The notes under the pieces were generated by a model. That model was not told where the DNA came from and made no database searches. It saw only the letters and a program-made list of their open reading frames with translations. This document shows, piece by piece, positions 12,919 through 24,708 of a stretch of 64,000 nucleotides of DNA. The position numbers and the translations under genes were made by a program. Position 1 is the stretch's first letter. Every line of letters starts with the position of its first letter. The stretch is from Daucus carota subsp. sativus (taxonomy: Eukaryota > Streptophyta > Magnoliopsida > Apiales > Apiaceae), in the NCBI RefSeq assembly GCF_001625215.2, contig NC_030388.2, positions 18,350,058 through 18,414,057 of the forward strand. Direction: 5' to 3'.

Positions 12919-14543
12919 TCAGAGCTGAGCTAGATGGCGGATATCGTACGGATACGCATCGGTTGCAGACTCTGCAGCATATGATCTCCTCCCTATGATC
13001 ACATTAGCTGCTTCAGTAGGATGAAAAGCATCCCAGAATAAATATTCATCCCTGTTAGCACACGGACTTTGTAGCGGAAGACATGTAATTTGCCCATTAT
13101 TTCTTCCTATACCGCAACACCCTGAATTCGTATTGCTGAAACCTGAAATATTCATTTAATCCAGAGTTCATAAAAACCCGAAACTATAAGAAAAATGGCA
13201 GTTATCAGAATTATTAAATGTACCGAAAAATGCAGGACGAGCAATTATGTCCTGGAACATCCCGTAAGGATTGATAAAAGTAAATCTTGAATCAGGTTGG
13301 TTTCGGTTGAGAACATTCACTAGTGATCTAAGTCCATTGTTGAAGATCCGATTCGCGAGATTTATTCTTTGTACACATGTTGTCCCGTCAGGGCTGTTCT
13401 GCGCCAGTTCATTCGGGCTACACCCGATCTGGCCTAATCCAACCAACGCGAATTTTCTTGCTCCATAATTATACAATGTCTGCAAAACAAACAACATTGA
13501 AGAAAAAATAAATCAAAATGAATTAATATACAATTTGTACCTCGCAGCTTGTGGTAAATTTGTCGGTGAATTATAGTATTATACCACCAGTTGTTGCCTA
13601 TATTGCTGGAGAAGAACATCTGCATATTGTTGAATAGTGTATCTGCGGCTAGTAGAGTAAATTGTGGGCATAAAATAGTTGTTAAGATAGTCATTGCTGC
13701 CCAGTCCGATTGAGTATATGCACTTGCTCAGATAATTGGCTGCCTCGTCTTCATCTCCGAGTAAATTTACCACTTGGGATACAGTGTTTTTGTAATTATT
13801 TACTTGCCCACTGAAACTAATACGGCCACCCTGCAGTAACAAAGAAAATGTTCAAGTCCCTAGCCGCAACCACAGGACTCTTTTGTTTTAACTCCGCTCA
13901 AATACAGATTGACTGACCAATCCACTATGAACATTTTATGTTTGCATTTTAATAATTTAGATAGTATAAATGTTGATGTACCAGCTGCTGCCCCGTTTCT
14001 TCTCTGATTCCAGCAGCTGCAGACGCGTAATTCACACCCCTGAGTATGTCTTGACCCCTTGCTTGTGAATAAGGTGTGATGTAATCATCGAACCCTAACA
14101 GCTCAGCTATCATGCAAGGAAGAAAATTATTATTTCAATTTCATTTACAATTAGTACGTGAATGCAGTTAAGAAATTATGTGATTATTCAATAATAAATA
14201 ATCAAGTATCCGTGCTGTATGATTATGAAAATGCAGCTACATGATGACTACCAGCAAAATGTACATATTGCAGTGATGTTCTAAGAGGATCCTTACCAAT
14301 GACATCAACCGTAGTTTTACCATTACAAAACCTTCCTGTTGGCCCCTCAGGAAAATCGACACCATAAGGATAATAGTTAGCTCTAGCCAACGACGCAATT
14401 GCATTGTTATTTCCATTGTCCACCAAAGAATCTCCGAAAATAAAGTAACATGGAACTTGAGGTTGAGCATTAGTTTCACTGTAAAAGCATAGCACAGTGA
14501 CCATGCACACTGCAATCAGCCATTTCTTAAACTCAACACACAT
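12919..14543 (-). CDS. GDSL esterase/lipase 3, five exons, complete
   Basis: Third tandem GDSL-type hydrolase, predicted secreted. Exons (minus strand): 14543-14297, 14106-13982, 13830-13585, 13479-13224 and 13142-12919, encoding 365 residues. The N terminus is a signal peptide ([20 protein letters not shown], cleaved near NAQ). Motifs: [14 protein letters not shown] with Ser39, [19 protein letters not shown] and DAFHPTE (Asp329/His332). Intron positions and phases match GDSL 1 and 2, but exon 4 is 21 nt longer and the central region (PYGMFQDI where the others have NFAPVIG-like sequence) is clearly diverged, so this is an older paralogue. The exon 3 donor could be 3 nt earlier; the chosen one gives the better GTATAA donor. 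Confidence 0.92.
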
Positions 14544-14625
14544 TTTCTTAAAGATAAAATGTGATGCTATAGAAAACGGATGAGATAGCTAGACTATTGG
14601 GGTGTTATATCTATGGAATGTAAGT

Positions 14626-14637
14626 GTATATATAAAA
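14626..14637 (-). promoter_or_regulatory. Candidate TATA box of GDSL 3
   Basis: The minus strand reads CCTTTTATATATACAC about 85-95 bp upstream of the GDSL 3 ATG, in the position expected for a plant TATA element. Confidence 0.5.
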
Positions 14638-14643
14638 GGAGGA

Positions 14644-16916
14644 GAGTAAAATAATCTGGGCAATCCAAGTTATATTTTTTTTACAATTATGATTAATTTT
14701 ACAGTTGGATGTTAGTTAGATAGCTTTTATTGAACGCGGAAATGTATTGTTGGAGGCTCTGTAGCGAATGACCAGTTCTCAGAAGTGTATAAATATACTC
14801 TTACAATGCATTACCAATGATTGTGTAGAATATCAGACAGAAACTACATTCTACAAGAGTCGAAACAACTGTACATTTATATCAGGTAGCAGTAAAGTTA
14901 TCTTATTCCATGGGAGTTAGTTAAATTATATGCTCTTAAGTCCTAACTTCAGAGGCTTGTTTCGTTACTCCTGATTAAGGCACCTGATTCAGATAATGTC
15001 GAGTGTAATAATTAATGACATTAGTTGTTATCATAGAGATCGACTCAAAAGAAGTCTCACTATCTAATAGACATATTCATATTTGATCTTGAACAAAACA
15101 TTAGTTTTTGCTTTGAAAGTTATTTTGGTAACTTATCCTTACAATTCAGGCTAGAATGTGATCCGTAAATTTGCCATAGTAACTTAACTGGAAAACACTA
15201 GTAATAATTAGGGTACCTACACCCAGAAAGTATTAATAGAATGGTTGTTGAAGAATTTAACACAATGAATGCTTGTGTATGACAGGTCAGATCCGTGGAA
15301 CATGCGCCAATGGCCATCTCAAATGATCCAGAATGCAAGTAAGATTCAGATAAGAACTTCTTAAATAAAAAGGGACTATTAGAAAAATGATGTATATTCA
15401 GTCAAGCAAAACATAAATTACTAGTGAGGATTGTTCCCCCAAAAATTGAGAAATAATGAGTATGCAGCTTCTCTAACGATTGTGCATTTATCAGGCCTGC
15501 TAGAATTAAATGCAGCTAGACGATTAGATTGATGTTCTATCCTTGGTGTAGGGTCAGAATCCTTCTATTATTTGTCGTAGTTGCCTGGCTATGAGCGACT
15601 TCATTCGTGATCAGTGTATCCTCGGTGATTTTTCTGCCACTGACAAAGGCCTATTGAACTTCTGAAACCAGTTTGCACATAATACCTTTAAATTTGATTG
15701 ATAACACTTTGAGAATGATTTTTATGGTGGCATTGACTAAACTAATTGGATGGTGATCAAAAACCTAGTTGGATTGTAATCAAAAACCGAAGTCAAATAA
15801 GCTTTCGTGGAATATAACCAGAAATGAACAATTCATACCCAACAGTAAGTAGCTGTTATTTGGAAATCTCTTTATCAATTAAGCAAAATTCTCTTTGGTA
15901 ATGAGTATCTTAAATTGCCTTGATATAAGCATCAGTGAGGTCCTCTCTTGGTGCTTGCATTGAATCACATTGAGATAAAAGCCAAGTGTATTTCCTCCAT
16001 CAAAATGATCAAAAGTTCAAAACTTCTGGGGATTTAATCTCCCAGATTAAAGACTTTTGCCTCTTTGATGTCTGTGGGGCTTTTGTTTCTCCGCAGAAAG
16101 AAATCCGTAAATTCCAATGGCACAAAATGATCTAATTATCAATTTATCATAATGTTACTTGAAAAAATAAGCCACCCTCCCTAACCGAACTAGAACAAAA
16201 TATGTTCAATGGATTTATAGTGGTCATGACAATACGAGTCATATAAATTTTAGAAATGATTAATATGATAAAAGAGCACATATTTTTGTTGAGTACGTGT
16301 CAACCTAAGTCACAACCTAAGTCACACATCATAAAAATAAAAGAATATTTATCTTAGAATATAAGCAACAAAAAAACTCTATTAGTATGGGACGTTTTGA
16401 AAGGAGTCAAAAAACAAATCCGAGTCTGGCCACAGCCAAAACTGTGATTGGAGGTCTTGTATGGCGTGTGGAAAGTCTTAAAAATCTTTGTCTTTGTTAA
16501 AAATGGATTTCTCCAATGTCTTAGTGATTCAAGTATTTCTGAAACTCTCTGTTTCAAAGAGGTTCTAAACTGGATAGAGAACTATAATTCCAGTGTGAAA
16601 ATTATAATAAGCTGGCAGCTTATTGATGAAAGATCTCACGTGAGATCAATAGCTGTTTGAATATTGTTATTGTTGATTAGATCTGATATGCTAGTCTCAC
16701 TTATAAGATTATGGTAAGCCGTCTTTGCTCTGTTTTCGCTAGTAAGCCAGGACAATGAACAGAGGAAGCAACTTCCAAAATGCTTGTGATGAACCAACTA
16801 ATGGAGATGCGTCGATAGAGGAACAGTGCTATCTAGCTGCAGAGTTTGGTTGCTGGACCAACTTATCCATCAGCCACATTCTAGGCTCAGACTCTGTGTC
16901 ATCAACGACGACTAAG
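14644..16916. other. Intergenic, no recognised gene
   Basis: About 2.3 kb with scattered short open frames. The longest near the right edge (from 16755) runs into the following MITE and has no recognisable domain. Nothing else can be supported. Confidence 0.45.
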
Positions 16917-16917
16917 G

Positions 16918-17158
16918 ACCGTTTTGGTAAACTTAAAAAATGTATTTTTTTGCTTAAAGTAAAGAACTGGTCTAGAAGTGAGAAATGGATTAAACTTATA
17001 AGTAATTAAACTGTTTGAAAAATAAGCAGAAGTCCTCAAACAAAAGCTAGCGTTCTCAGCTTTTTATAAGTGTTTTTGATTTTTTACATAAACAGGTCAA
17101 AAAAAGTAGAAACTTGCTTCTTATAAAAAAAATCATAAGTTGTGTCAGCCAAACAGAC
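16918..17158. mobile_element. MITE of the GTTTGG family
   Basis: About 240 bp, beginning GACCGTTTTGGTAAACTT and ending AGCCAAACAGACAC, with weakly complementary ends. The body (TTGCTTAAAGTAAAGAA, AAGTGAGAAATGGATTAA, CTTTTTATAAGTGTTTTTGA) recurs at about 3190-3345, 20929-21168, 22878-23123 and 52229-52425, so it is a dispersed short-element family. No exact target duplication could be fixed. Confidence 0.6.
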
Positions 17159-17645
17159 ACACAATTCTACTTCTAACTTCCCACAAAAAAATAACTTGAA
17201 ATAATAATATTAAATTTTTTTAATCAACAAACTTTTATTTGAATGATATCTCTGTTATCCTATTTATAATATTTATAATATGTCGAGAGTTCAAATCTCA
17301 TCAAACAGAAGACATTTATATGTATCATAGAAGTTGAAATTTCAAACACTCGTCTTTGTGTCCCAGAACTAGCTCATTGACAAAAAGTTGACAACCTATA
17401 AACATTGACATTAAACTTAGCGAAGAACATGCGTCTGCTACAATGTGGGTCGATTTCAAACGAACAAAGTGCATCATACATAAATTCTGATATTGTATCA
17501 AATTATGTCTTTAAACAATCTTTGTATATTAGAAGTTACACAACACAAAACAATAAGTTTAAAAAAATCTCTAATTTCAAATTTTTTGAGTTGCTATATC
17601 ATGAATATTCTCTATTTTTTCAACTTGATATATTCCAAAGTGTCT
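17159..17645. other. Intergenic, 3' side of S40 gene
   Basis: AT-rich spacer with short random open frames. No gene was recognised. Confidence 0.45.
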
Positions 17646-18002
17646 TCATGTTTCGAGAAATCCAGTTAACCTTAAAATAGAATCACGGATTTCACACATA
17701 TGCCTTCCTTTGAGAGTTCTTCCATTTCCGCTACACACCGAATACGCCATCTTTGCGGTAATTCGCCGCCCCACAATCTCGTGGGGCCGCGTAATTCTAC
17801 CATCATCTTCATCGTACATATATTCATATTCGTTGTCCGAATGATTTCCCGGGATGTTCATAGGAACTGATTTCTTCTTTCTCCTTAACTTCTCATTATT
17901 TCCAGATTTCTTGTAACCGCACGTAGTATTGGCATCTCCATCTGATAAGCCCACAATGTCGTCAAAAATAGTATCGGATTCTTGAAATTCTTCTAGAGCC
18001 AT
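17646..18002 (-). CDS. S40-type senescence regulator (DUF584), intronless
   Basis: A small plant-specific protein of 118 residues, likely nuclear, of the S40 family linked to leaf senescence and stress responses; its biochemical role is not well defined. It carries the family hallmarks in order: N-terminal EEFQESDTIFDD, a basic stretch RRKKKSVPMNIPG, then YMYDEDDG, PHEIVGRRITAKMAYSVCSG, NGRTLKGRHMCEIRDSILR and the C-terminal MTGFLE-like LTGFLET. The start at 18002 (MALEEFQESD) matches the usual N terminus; an in-frame Met five codons upstream (18017) is an alternative. A minus-strand TATAAAT lies about 92 bp upstream. A hAT element sits just beyond the promoter. Confidence 0.9.
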   Translation of the reverse strand: MALEEFQESDTIFDDIVGLSDGDANTTCGYKKSGNNEKLRRKKKSVPMNIPGNHSDNEYEYMYDEDDGRITRPHEIVGRRITAKMAYSVCSGNGRTLKGRHMCEIRDSILRLTGFLET

Positions 18003-18092
18003 AGAAACCAAGTGCAATATGTTTGTGTGAGAGGGGAGATGTTTAAATACAGAGCAAGAATGAAGTGGGAAAGAAGATGGAAAAGAGAGGGG

Positions 18093-18099
18093 ATTTATA
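18093..18099 (-). promoter_or_regulatory. Candidate TATA box of S40 gene
   Basis: The minus strand reads CCCTATAAATCCCC about 92 bp upstream of the chosen ATG, a strong TATA match in a locally GC-richer context. Confidence 0.6.
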
Positions 18100-18153
18100 G
18101 GGAAATGAAGGAGAAATTGAATCGTATCGAGTACACTTGTGGTTGATTGTGTC

Positions 18154-18873
18154 CAGAGCCGTGCCTGAGATTTTATGTGCCCTGTACAAAATTTTAGAAT
18201 GGTGCCCTATAATTAAAATAAAATAAAATAATAAAATAAATAAAATACAAAAATTAACTAAATATTTTCTTTTATAATATAATTTAAATACATCGAAAAT
18301 CAATAGATAAATTACAAGTACATAATTAATAAGATGTAATCATTATAAACAAAAAAACAATGACATAAACCTAATTTATATATGTAAACCTATTTAAATT
18401 TTATATAAATATATAATTTGATTAATGTAATTTTATAAGTTAATATTTTTCATTTAATATGTAAACATTGCATGTAGTTATAAAATAAAATAAATTAATC
18501 ACCTAAGAATTGAATTACTAAAAAAATGATAAAATGTAGAAATTGCGTACAAAACCCTAGTGTTCACGGTTGTATTATATTTTAATGAAATAAGTAAGAT
18601 TAGTAGTCTATATTAAATTATTATGATTAATTTTAATCTTTAAGATCAATATAACATGTTTTAAGTTTACTTATAATTATAATTGATAATTAGTTAGCAT
18701 GTATTATTTTTAAAACATTATTCTATCTGCATTTTTCTTTTTTGAAATGAAATTATATAATAATTACTTTTTTTTCCAACAATATATATGTTGTATAAGG
18801 CACTGAAAAAAGGCCCTCAAATTTTTGGGCCCTGTTCCGTTGAACACTTGGAACACCCTCAGGCACGGCTCTG
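18154..18873. mobile_element. Non-autonomous hAT element upstream of S40
   Basis: A 720-bp element with 16-bp terminal inverted repeats: CAGAGCCGTGCCTGAG at the left and CTCAGGCACGGCTCTG at the right. An exact 8-bp target duplication ATTGTGTC flanks it (18146-18153 and 18874-18881). The CAG-type ends and 8-bp duplication are diagnostic of hAT. The interior is very AT-rich without a transposase. It lies about 150 bp upstream of the S40 start codon and could alter its promoter. Confidence 0.92.
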
Positions 18874-19145
18874 ATTGTGTCGCAGAGTTTTAGCTTCTTC
18901 CGTGTTTTCTAACAATAAAGTTGATGTCGAATTGTTTAGACTACTTTACTTGCTTGCGGATCACGGTTCAAATATTTAAAGCACAGGAGATATTCGGTCA
19001 TTCATTTATGATACAGTAATATTTAATACTCATAGAAATTGAGATTTGAGATAATGAATGATTGGATTTGTCACTTTGTGAGTATCTTAAAACTAATGAC
19101 TAATGTGGCAAAAAAAAACAAAAAAACTAATGACTAATATTTGAA

Positions 19146-19336
19146 GGGATTTTCTATGGTGTGCTAAGCGCACACAATAGTCCCTAGCTCCAATAAAAAT
19201 AGCTCTTTTTGATTGATGGATAAATAATAAATGATAATGGCCCCCTGCATTCACATTAACTCCACCAATGAAAATAAGCCATTTTTATAGAATTTAGTGA
19301 TTATTGTGTGCCCTTGGACACACATTAGAAAGACCG
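19146..19336. mobile_element. Mutator-type MITE with 9-bp duplication, copy 1
   Basis: A 191-bp element whose ends are imperfect inverted repeats (left GGGATTTTCTATGGTGTGC, right GGACACACATTAGAAAGACC). It is flanked by an exact 9-bp direct repeat ATATTTGAA (19137-19145 and 19337-19345). GCACACAATA and TATTGTGTGC form the inner part of the inverted repeat. A relative lies at 23856-24031. Confidence 0.85.
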
Positions 19337-19345
19337 ATATTTGAA

Positions 19346-20928
19346 ACAGTTTTTTATGATATGCCCGTGGACACATATTAAGGGGTGAAATCTATAAATT
19401 TGGAAGTTTTTGATTGACTTACCCTCTCTATAATGATGAACTCGTGCATTTACAAGAAGAGAAATGTTATATACAAAGCAAATTTTTATATCCAGATCTG
19501 AAAAGTATGAAAAGACAAAATTATCCCTCACATTGTGTTTTTCTTTTGCAATTATTATTTATACATGGGTCAGTTTTGTCTTTTTATGCTTGCTCTAAAT
19601 ATTAAAATTTTGCTCTCGACCTAATATATCTCTACAACAATCACAATCAAACCCATCTAAATTTATAAATTTTATGCTTAGGGCACAGACCCAATTCGAA
19701 AAACAGAATATGAAAGATATCTAAGATGCTTGTGCCCCAATTCGAAAAACAGAATATGAAAGATATCTAAGATGCTACGTCACCTTGTTAATCCAGTCAA
19801 TTTTGCACAGTATGTATTTCTTTTCTTTCCTCGGGCATGTGCAGCAATGTCACGGAGACCGTTTAGCACACACTTTCGGTTTGAATCGTCTTTTTACATT
19901 ATTTTATATTTTAAATAAGTTATGAATAAAAATATAATAATAAAACAGATTTGATAGATTATTTATTTTGATATTCAACTTGATTGTATTGAAAAATAAT
20001 AAAACTAAAAGACTTATGTCAAAAAAATATAAACTACTAACTTCGGATATTAAATCAATTTTTGATTTACTTTTATTTTAAATTACCTTCAGACTAATTT
20101 CATAAATGAATAGTTTTCTAATTTTAAAGCTAACATTGTTTTAAGTACAGGCAAACACAAATGATATTTTCCGTAGCTTATTACAAAAGTAGTTGTATGA
20201 ATTATTTTGTTTTTATAAAAAGTAGTTGTATGAATTGAACTTCTCCCTCCGCTCACAAAATACCATCTATTATTTGGACACTCACAAAATAGCATCAATT
20301 ATGTGAACAGTTACAGTGTCGACCTACAGAAAAATGAAATGCTAATTTAATATATTTGCTTAGGTTTAATAATTTATATACATACGACATACTTGTGAGA
20401 ACAGAGAATTAAAATTAATCGATTGTTTTATAAATTCAGGATTACTAAAGATGTTTATGACAAATCAAATATTTTCAGTCAAATTAAAATATAATCACTT
20501 AAATTTAGAACATGTAATCATGTACACACGCAAAAAAAAAAAAAAAAAAATTCTATACTACACTAGTTTTCGATAAATCGAACTTGAATCTAGACAAAAA
20601 TGGAGGGAAATGTCTTATTACAAATCCTGGTTGTAAAACGTAGGCTACAATCTAGCTGACTTGAAGTCGTAGTTTTTCTTTGTGGAGTTACTTTGCAGAT
20701 AATTCAGCGATGGCAAAACGCGTGAAAACAGTACAGCGCATTTGCGGAGGCAAGGTCCACTACTAGAATAACCCTGCGCGCTCCATAAATAATTCCAACA
20801 AGCCAGATGTTGCAACACGTCTACATATTTCACGATAAAGAATATCCTGCTTCTAACTTTGAGTCATTGTTTTCAGATTTGATTCAACATTTACACCAAA
20901 ATAAAGTAAATATAGCCTGTTTATATCG
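19346..20928. other. Intergenic with a 46-bp tandem duplication
   Basis: No gene was recognised. A 46-bp unit beginning CCAATTCGAAAAACAGAATA occurs twice in tandem (19691-19736 and 19737 to about 19776). A poly-A run of about 18 lies near 20532. Confidence 0.5.
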
Positions 20929-21168
20929 GGGGCTGTTGGGTAAGTTTGAAAAAATGTTTTTTAAGGAAAAAGTGGACTATACATCAGAGGTAAATTAATA
21001 CTTATAAATAATTAAATTGTTTAGAAAACAAGCATATTTTAAAACAAAAGTAAAAGATGTAATTCTTAGTTTTTTATAAGTACCTATGATTCTTTACACA
21101 ACGGGTCAAAAAGGTAGAATATGATTTTTTAGTAGAAAAAGTCATAAGTCGAGGTGCCCAAACAGGCA
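20929..21168. mobile_element. MITE of the GTTTGG family
   Basis: This begins GGGGCTGTTGGGTAAGTTTG and ends TGCCCAAACAGGCAC. The internal blocks match the copies near 16.9 and 52.2 kb. About 240 bp, non-coding. Confidence 0.55.
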
Positions 21169-21432
21169 CATTATTTATCGATAGTTTTGGTAAGATGTTC
21201 GCCATCTTATTTTCATTCAAAAAAAATATAAGGACCATTTTCAAAAAAACTCGAATTGTGTGCAATAAGTCGTATATTATATTAAAAGTGAAAAATATAA
21301 TACACAAGAAAATAAAATACATCAAATAAATGTATAAATGAAAATTTAATTATCATCCAAACTTTGATGTGTGAAATTATAAATAACTGCAAGCACACGA
21401 TGTGTATAGATTGATAAATGTGGGTCTATCAA

Positions 21433-22865
21433 TCAATATACTTATATAAAGGAGAAGCATGGGGCGTGTAGGTGGCACCTCTCATATCGTTTCGTTTTAT
21501 TTTTCTAATTTTCTGGAATTTGTGGAAGAAAAATATTAAAAATTAGAATTACCTTTTTTAGTTTCGGATATATTAGAAGCAAGTTTCAGAATCTGATTTT
21601 GTTTTCAAATTATTTATGAAATATAGTACCTTGAAATTTTAATTTGATTTTGTTTCTATATAAAGGAGAAGCAATAGAGCTACCTTTTTTAGTTTGGAAT
21701 TTCTTGAAAATTTTAATCTAATTTTCGTTTCTATGTAAAGGAGAAGCGAGGGTCGTGTAGGTGGCGCCTCTCACATCGCTCTGTCATATTTTTCTAATTT
21801 TCTGGAATTTTCGGATGAAAAATATCAAAAATTAAAACTACCTTTTTTAGTTTCGGATATATTAGAAGCAAGTTTCAGAATCTGATTTTGTTTCGGATTA
21901 TTTATGGAATATAGCAGCTTGAAAGTTTTAATGTGATTTTGTTTCAGATTATTTAATTATGGAAAAAAGTAGCACATATAAAAACCCCTATAGGTTGTAG
22001 GGTTTTAATCATCTAAACACAACTTAATCTCTCTCAATACCACAATCCTACCTCTCTCTGGTGATAGTTCTCTTACTCGATTTCCAACTCGGTGGTGTCG
22101 TTCTTCTGCAACGATAAGTGAAGGTTGTTTATACGGTATTAAAAAATATAAAGATTGTTGCAAGTAAATAACCGCTAGGTGGGATTCGACAAATCCAAAC
22201 ACGGGAGAAGAATATAGTCTTGGCATGATATTGATGGATAATATCAATAAATTAACTATTAGTGATGTAAGTTTATTGATTATTCTTTTATAATATTTGT
22301 TTTGTCCATCGGACAAGTTTGTTGTTGTTAATTTTTATATGATTTGCTTTGTATATAAGGAAAATATTATTCATGCATTATCTCTTTGCTCCGTTCAAGT
22401 AACTTTTAAGTAAAGGCTGTTTATACAATATTAAAAAATAAAGGTTGTTACACGCAATGGTAGTTATATAGACCGCTATCTCACGTATTTAAGTTAGATG
22501 TTTTTGTGCACAATCAATCCAAAAAAATTGGAGGAAGGTGACAATTTAAGAACATGATTACTTTTTAAAAAAACACATATAAAATTAAGATTCGTTGTGC
22601 TTTAAATTGTTAATTACTTGTAGAAACTTATTTTCATTTTTTCACCATAAATTATAGTTCAAATTTTGTAATTTTATATATTAGTATTGGTATTACATCA
22701 AGATTTTTATAATATAAAATTTGTTTTATCCTACAAATATTAATTTTTAATTATTAATATACTTTTTTCTAAACAGCCACAAAATTATTGTATTCTGCAA
22801 ATATTAATATTGAATCATTAATATAATTTTTATAGGCCGCCGCAACGCGCGGCTTCTCAACTAGT
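21433..22865 (+). mobile_element. Non-autonomous Helitron, complete, 1.43 kb
   Basis: The 5' end is A|TCAATATACTTATATAAAGG, and the 3' end has a GC-rich hairpin (GGCCGC...GCGGC) followed by TTCTCAACTAG|T, so both termini and the A/T target are canonical. There is no Rep/helicase coding sequence. The 5' terminal region is reiterated inside: an ATAAAGGAGAAGC-type start with CGTGTAGGTGGC and CCTCTCA...ATCG recurs near 21733, and a shorter version near 21660. CCTATAGGTTGTAGGGTTTT lies near 21990. Confidence 0.88.
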
Positions 22866-22877
22866 TATTATTTAAGT

Positions 22878-23123
22878 GGGTGTTTGGTAACCACTTTTAA
22901 GCTGGGTTTCTCAGTTTATAAGTTAGAAGTATTTATTCGTATCGTTTATGTAAAAAGTCAAGAAGCACTTATAAAAAGCTAGGAATGCTAGCTTTTATCT
23001 CAGAGGTTCTACTTATTTTCCAAACACTTTAATCACTTATAAGTCTTATCTTGCTTCTAACTTTTACTCCACTTATTTATTTTAAGTAAGAAGCACTTAT
23101 TTTAAGCTCATCCAAACGGTCCC
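22878..23123. mobile_element. MITE of the GTTTGG family, beside the Helitron end
   Basis: This begins TGGGTGTTTGGTAACCACTT and ends CATCCAAACGGTCCC, with TTATAAGT/ACTTATAA-type inner repeats. It lies 12 bp past the Helitron 3' end. About 245 bp, non-coding. Confidence 0.55.
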
Positions 23124-23846
23124 TAATTATTCCTGATCATTTGAAGAGAAAATGATTGTGATATATAGAATATTCAACTAACTGCTGTATAAATTAATAT
23201 TTAATTATTACTGATTATTTCAAGAAACTGTGGAGATGGTACACCAGCCTGGTGGCTGGTGCCTTGTACAAGATGACAGGAATGTTTGGCACCAGGCCCA
23301 ACACTTAGAATGTGCAAGCAGTCTTACTACCAATGGTCTCCTACATAGTGTATATGGAGGAGCGCCAAGTCCATGGCACTTTAGAATTTTCTTCACCAGC
23401 TTGCACCTAGCGCCTACGAAGTTTGTATAGTGTGTAGTTGCGCTAGATTTTCCAGCACCAAGACAATTACGAAGCTAAATACCTCTTAATTGTATTCATA
23501 GCTGTCTTCGTAGAACTCCATTAACAAGTTTCCATAACCAGGAGTTTTCTAGATAATCTCATCTTCTTGACTATCAAATAGGTTCGTTTTTTACAAGAAC
23601 CTCCTTTTTGAACTCATTTTTTTAGCATGGAATAGTTTTATTATCAACCCAATGATAAAGCCAAATCTGTGGTGTCCTCGTATCGAGCCTGCGATGTGTC
23701 CTGAAGGAGAGGGTCCTGCAAAACAATGCTCAACCGGGGTTTGATCCGTTAAGCACCTCCGGCGTGACAATCAGACTTCTTTTAATTCAAAGTATATCTT
23801 GCTCTAGAGATGTGTTGTGAGCGTACCTTATTCTCGTTCCTCAGGT
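23124..23846. other. Intergenic with unrecognised fragments
   Basis: A 66-codon open frame at 23230 has no recognisable motif. A string near 23690-23770 (GCTCAACCGGGGTTTGATCC) looks like old repeat DNA. Nothing firmer can be said. Confidence 0.35.
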
Positions 23847-23855
23847 TTGTTTTTA

Positions 23856-24031
23856 GGGTCTTTCTAATGTGTGCCCAAGGGCACACAATATGCACAAAAT
23901 TTGATGAGTTTGGAGGGTTTTGATGAATTGATGTAAATGCAGGGGGCCATCCATATTTATAATTACATGACCAATAAGAATGCACCCAACTCATAGATGT
24001 TAGCGCTTATTGTGTGCCCAGAGAAAAACCG
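23856..24031. mobile_element. Mutator-type MITE with 9-bp duplication, copy 2
   Basis: A 176-bp element, left end GGGTCTTTCTAATGTGTGCC, right end GTGCCCAGAGAAAAACCG. It is flanked by an exact 9-bp repeat TTGTTTTTA (23847-23855 and 24032-24040). The inner inverted repeat GGGCACACAATA/TATTGTGTGCCC is shared with 19146-19336. A further partial end (GTGCCCATCATAGAAAGACC) is near 24197-24216. Confidence 0.85.
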
Positions 24032-24259
24032 TTGTTTTTATAGTCGAGTCTGTTATGATGTCATACATGTACCTTATTTAGATCATTTTGATTGGTGTAG
24101 TTGGTGTATTTGCATGAAGTTCACAATTATTAAGACATTATTAAGAAGTAGGAGCAAGAAAATGATCAAAACACAAAAAATTTCCGCGCTCAGTATGTGC
24201 CCATCATAGAAAGACCATAAAATTATATTCAAAGAGAAAATTTATAGAGTACAACCTAA

Positions 24260-24705
24260 GAGCACCTCCAACCATTGAAAACCCTTGGCTAAAACATGAG
24301 TTGGCATACTTAAAATAAAAAAATTTAGCCAACAGTTCGAAAAACTCAGTTCCAACCATGCTCAGCTGTTGTCTATAAATTTAGCCAACCTCCTATGGAT
24401 GGCTAAATTTGTCGAACCTCTACAGGTCTGTAGGGAAATCTGTAGGAAGATTGCACATCATTTATTACCATATTGAACTGATATATTCTATTTTAACAAT
24501 ATAAAATTTTAATAACATACTATTTTTAAATTATAGCCAACCAATATAGCTAGTACCATTGAAGCAAAATGTCTTACAGGTTCAGCAAATTTTACATAAT
24601 GTCTTGCAGGTCGAATTTAGCCAACGATTATAGCCAACGCCATTGGAGATGCTCTTACGGATCCCATTTAGCCAACGATTATAGTCAACGCCGTTGGAGA
24701 TGCTC
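24260..24705. mobile_element. PIF/Harbinger (Tourist-like) MITE
   Basis: This begins GAGCACCTCCAACCATTG and ends GTTGGAGATGCTC, with a 3-bp TAA target duplication (24257-24259 and 24706-24708), the signature of Harbinger-type MITEs. The right end is doubled: an ATAGCCAACGCCATTGGAGA-type terminus occurs near 24630-24656 and again at 24680-24705. Confidence 0.85.
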
Positions 24706-24708
24706 TAA

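Noticed and set aside
16755..17009. 84-codon frame starting MNRGSNFQNACDEP
   Set aside because: Its second half is MITE sequence and the first half matches no family I know; no splice partner was seen.
23230..23430. 66-codon frame starting MEMVHQPGGWCL
   Set aside because: No recognisable motif and no neighbouring exons; probably chance or a very old repeat fragment.
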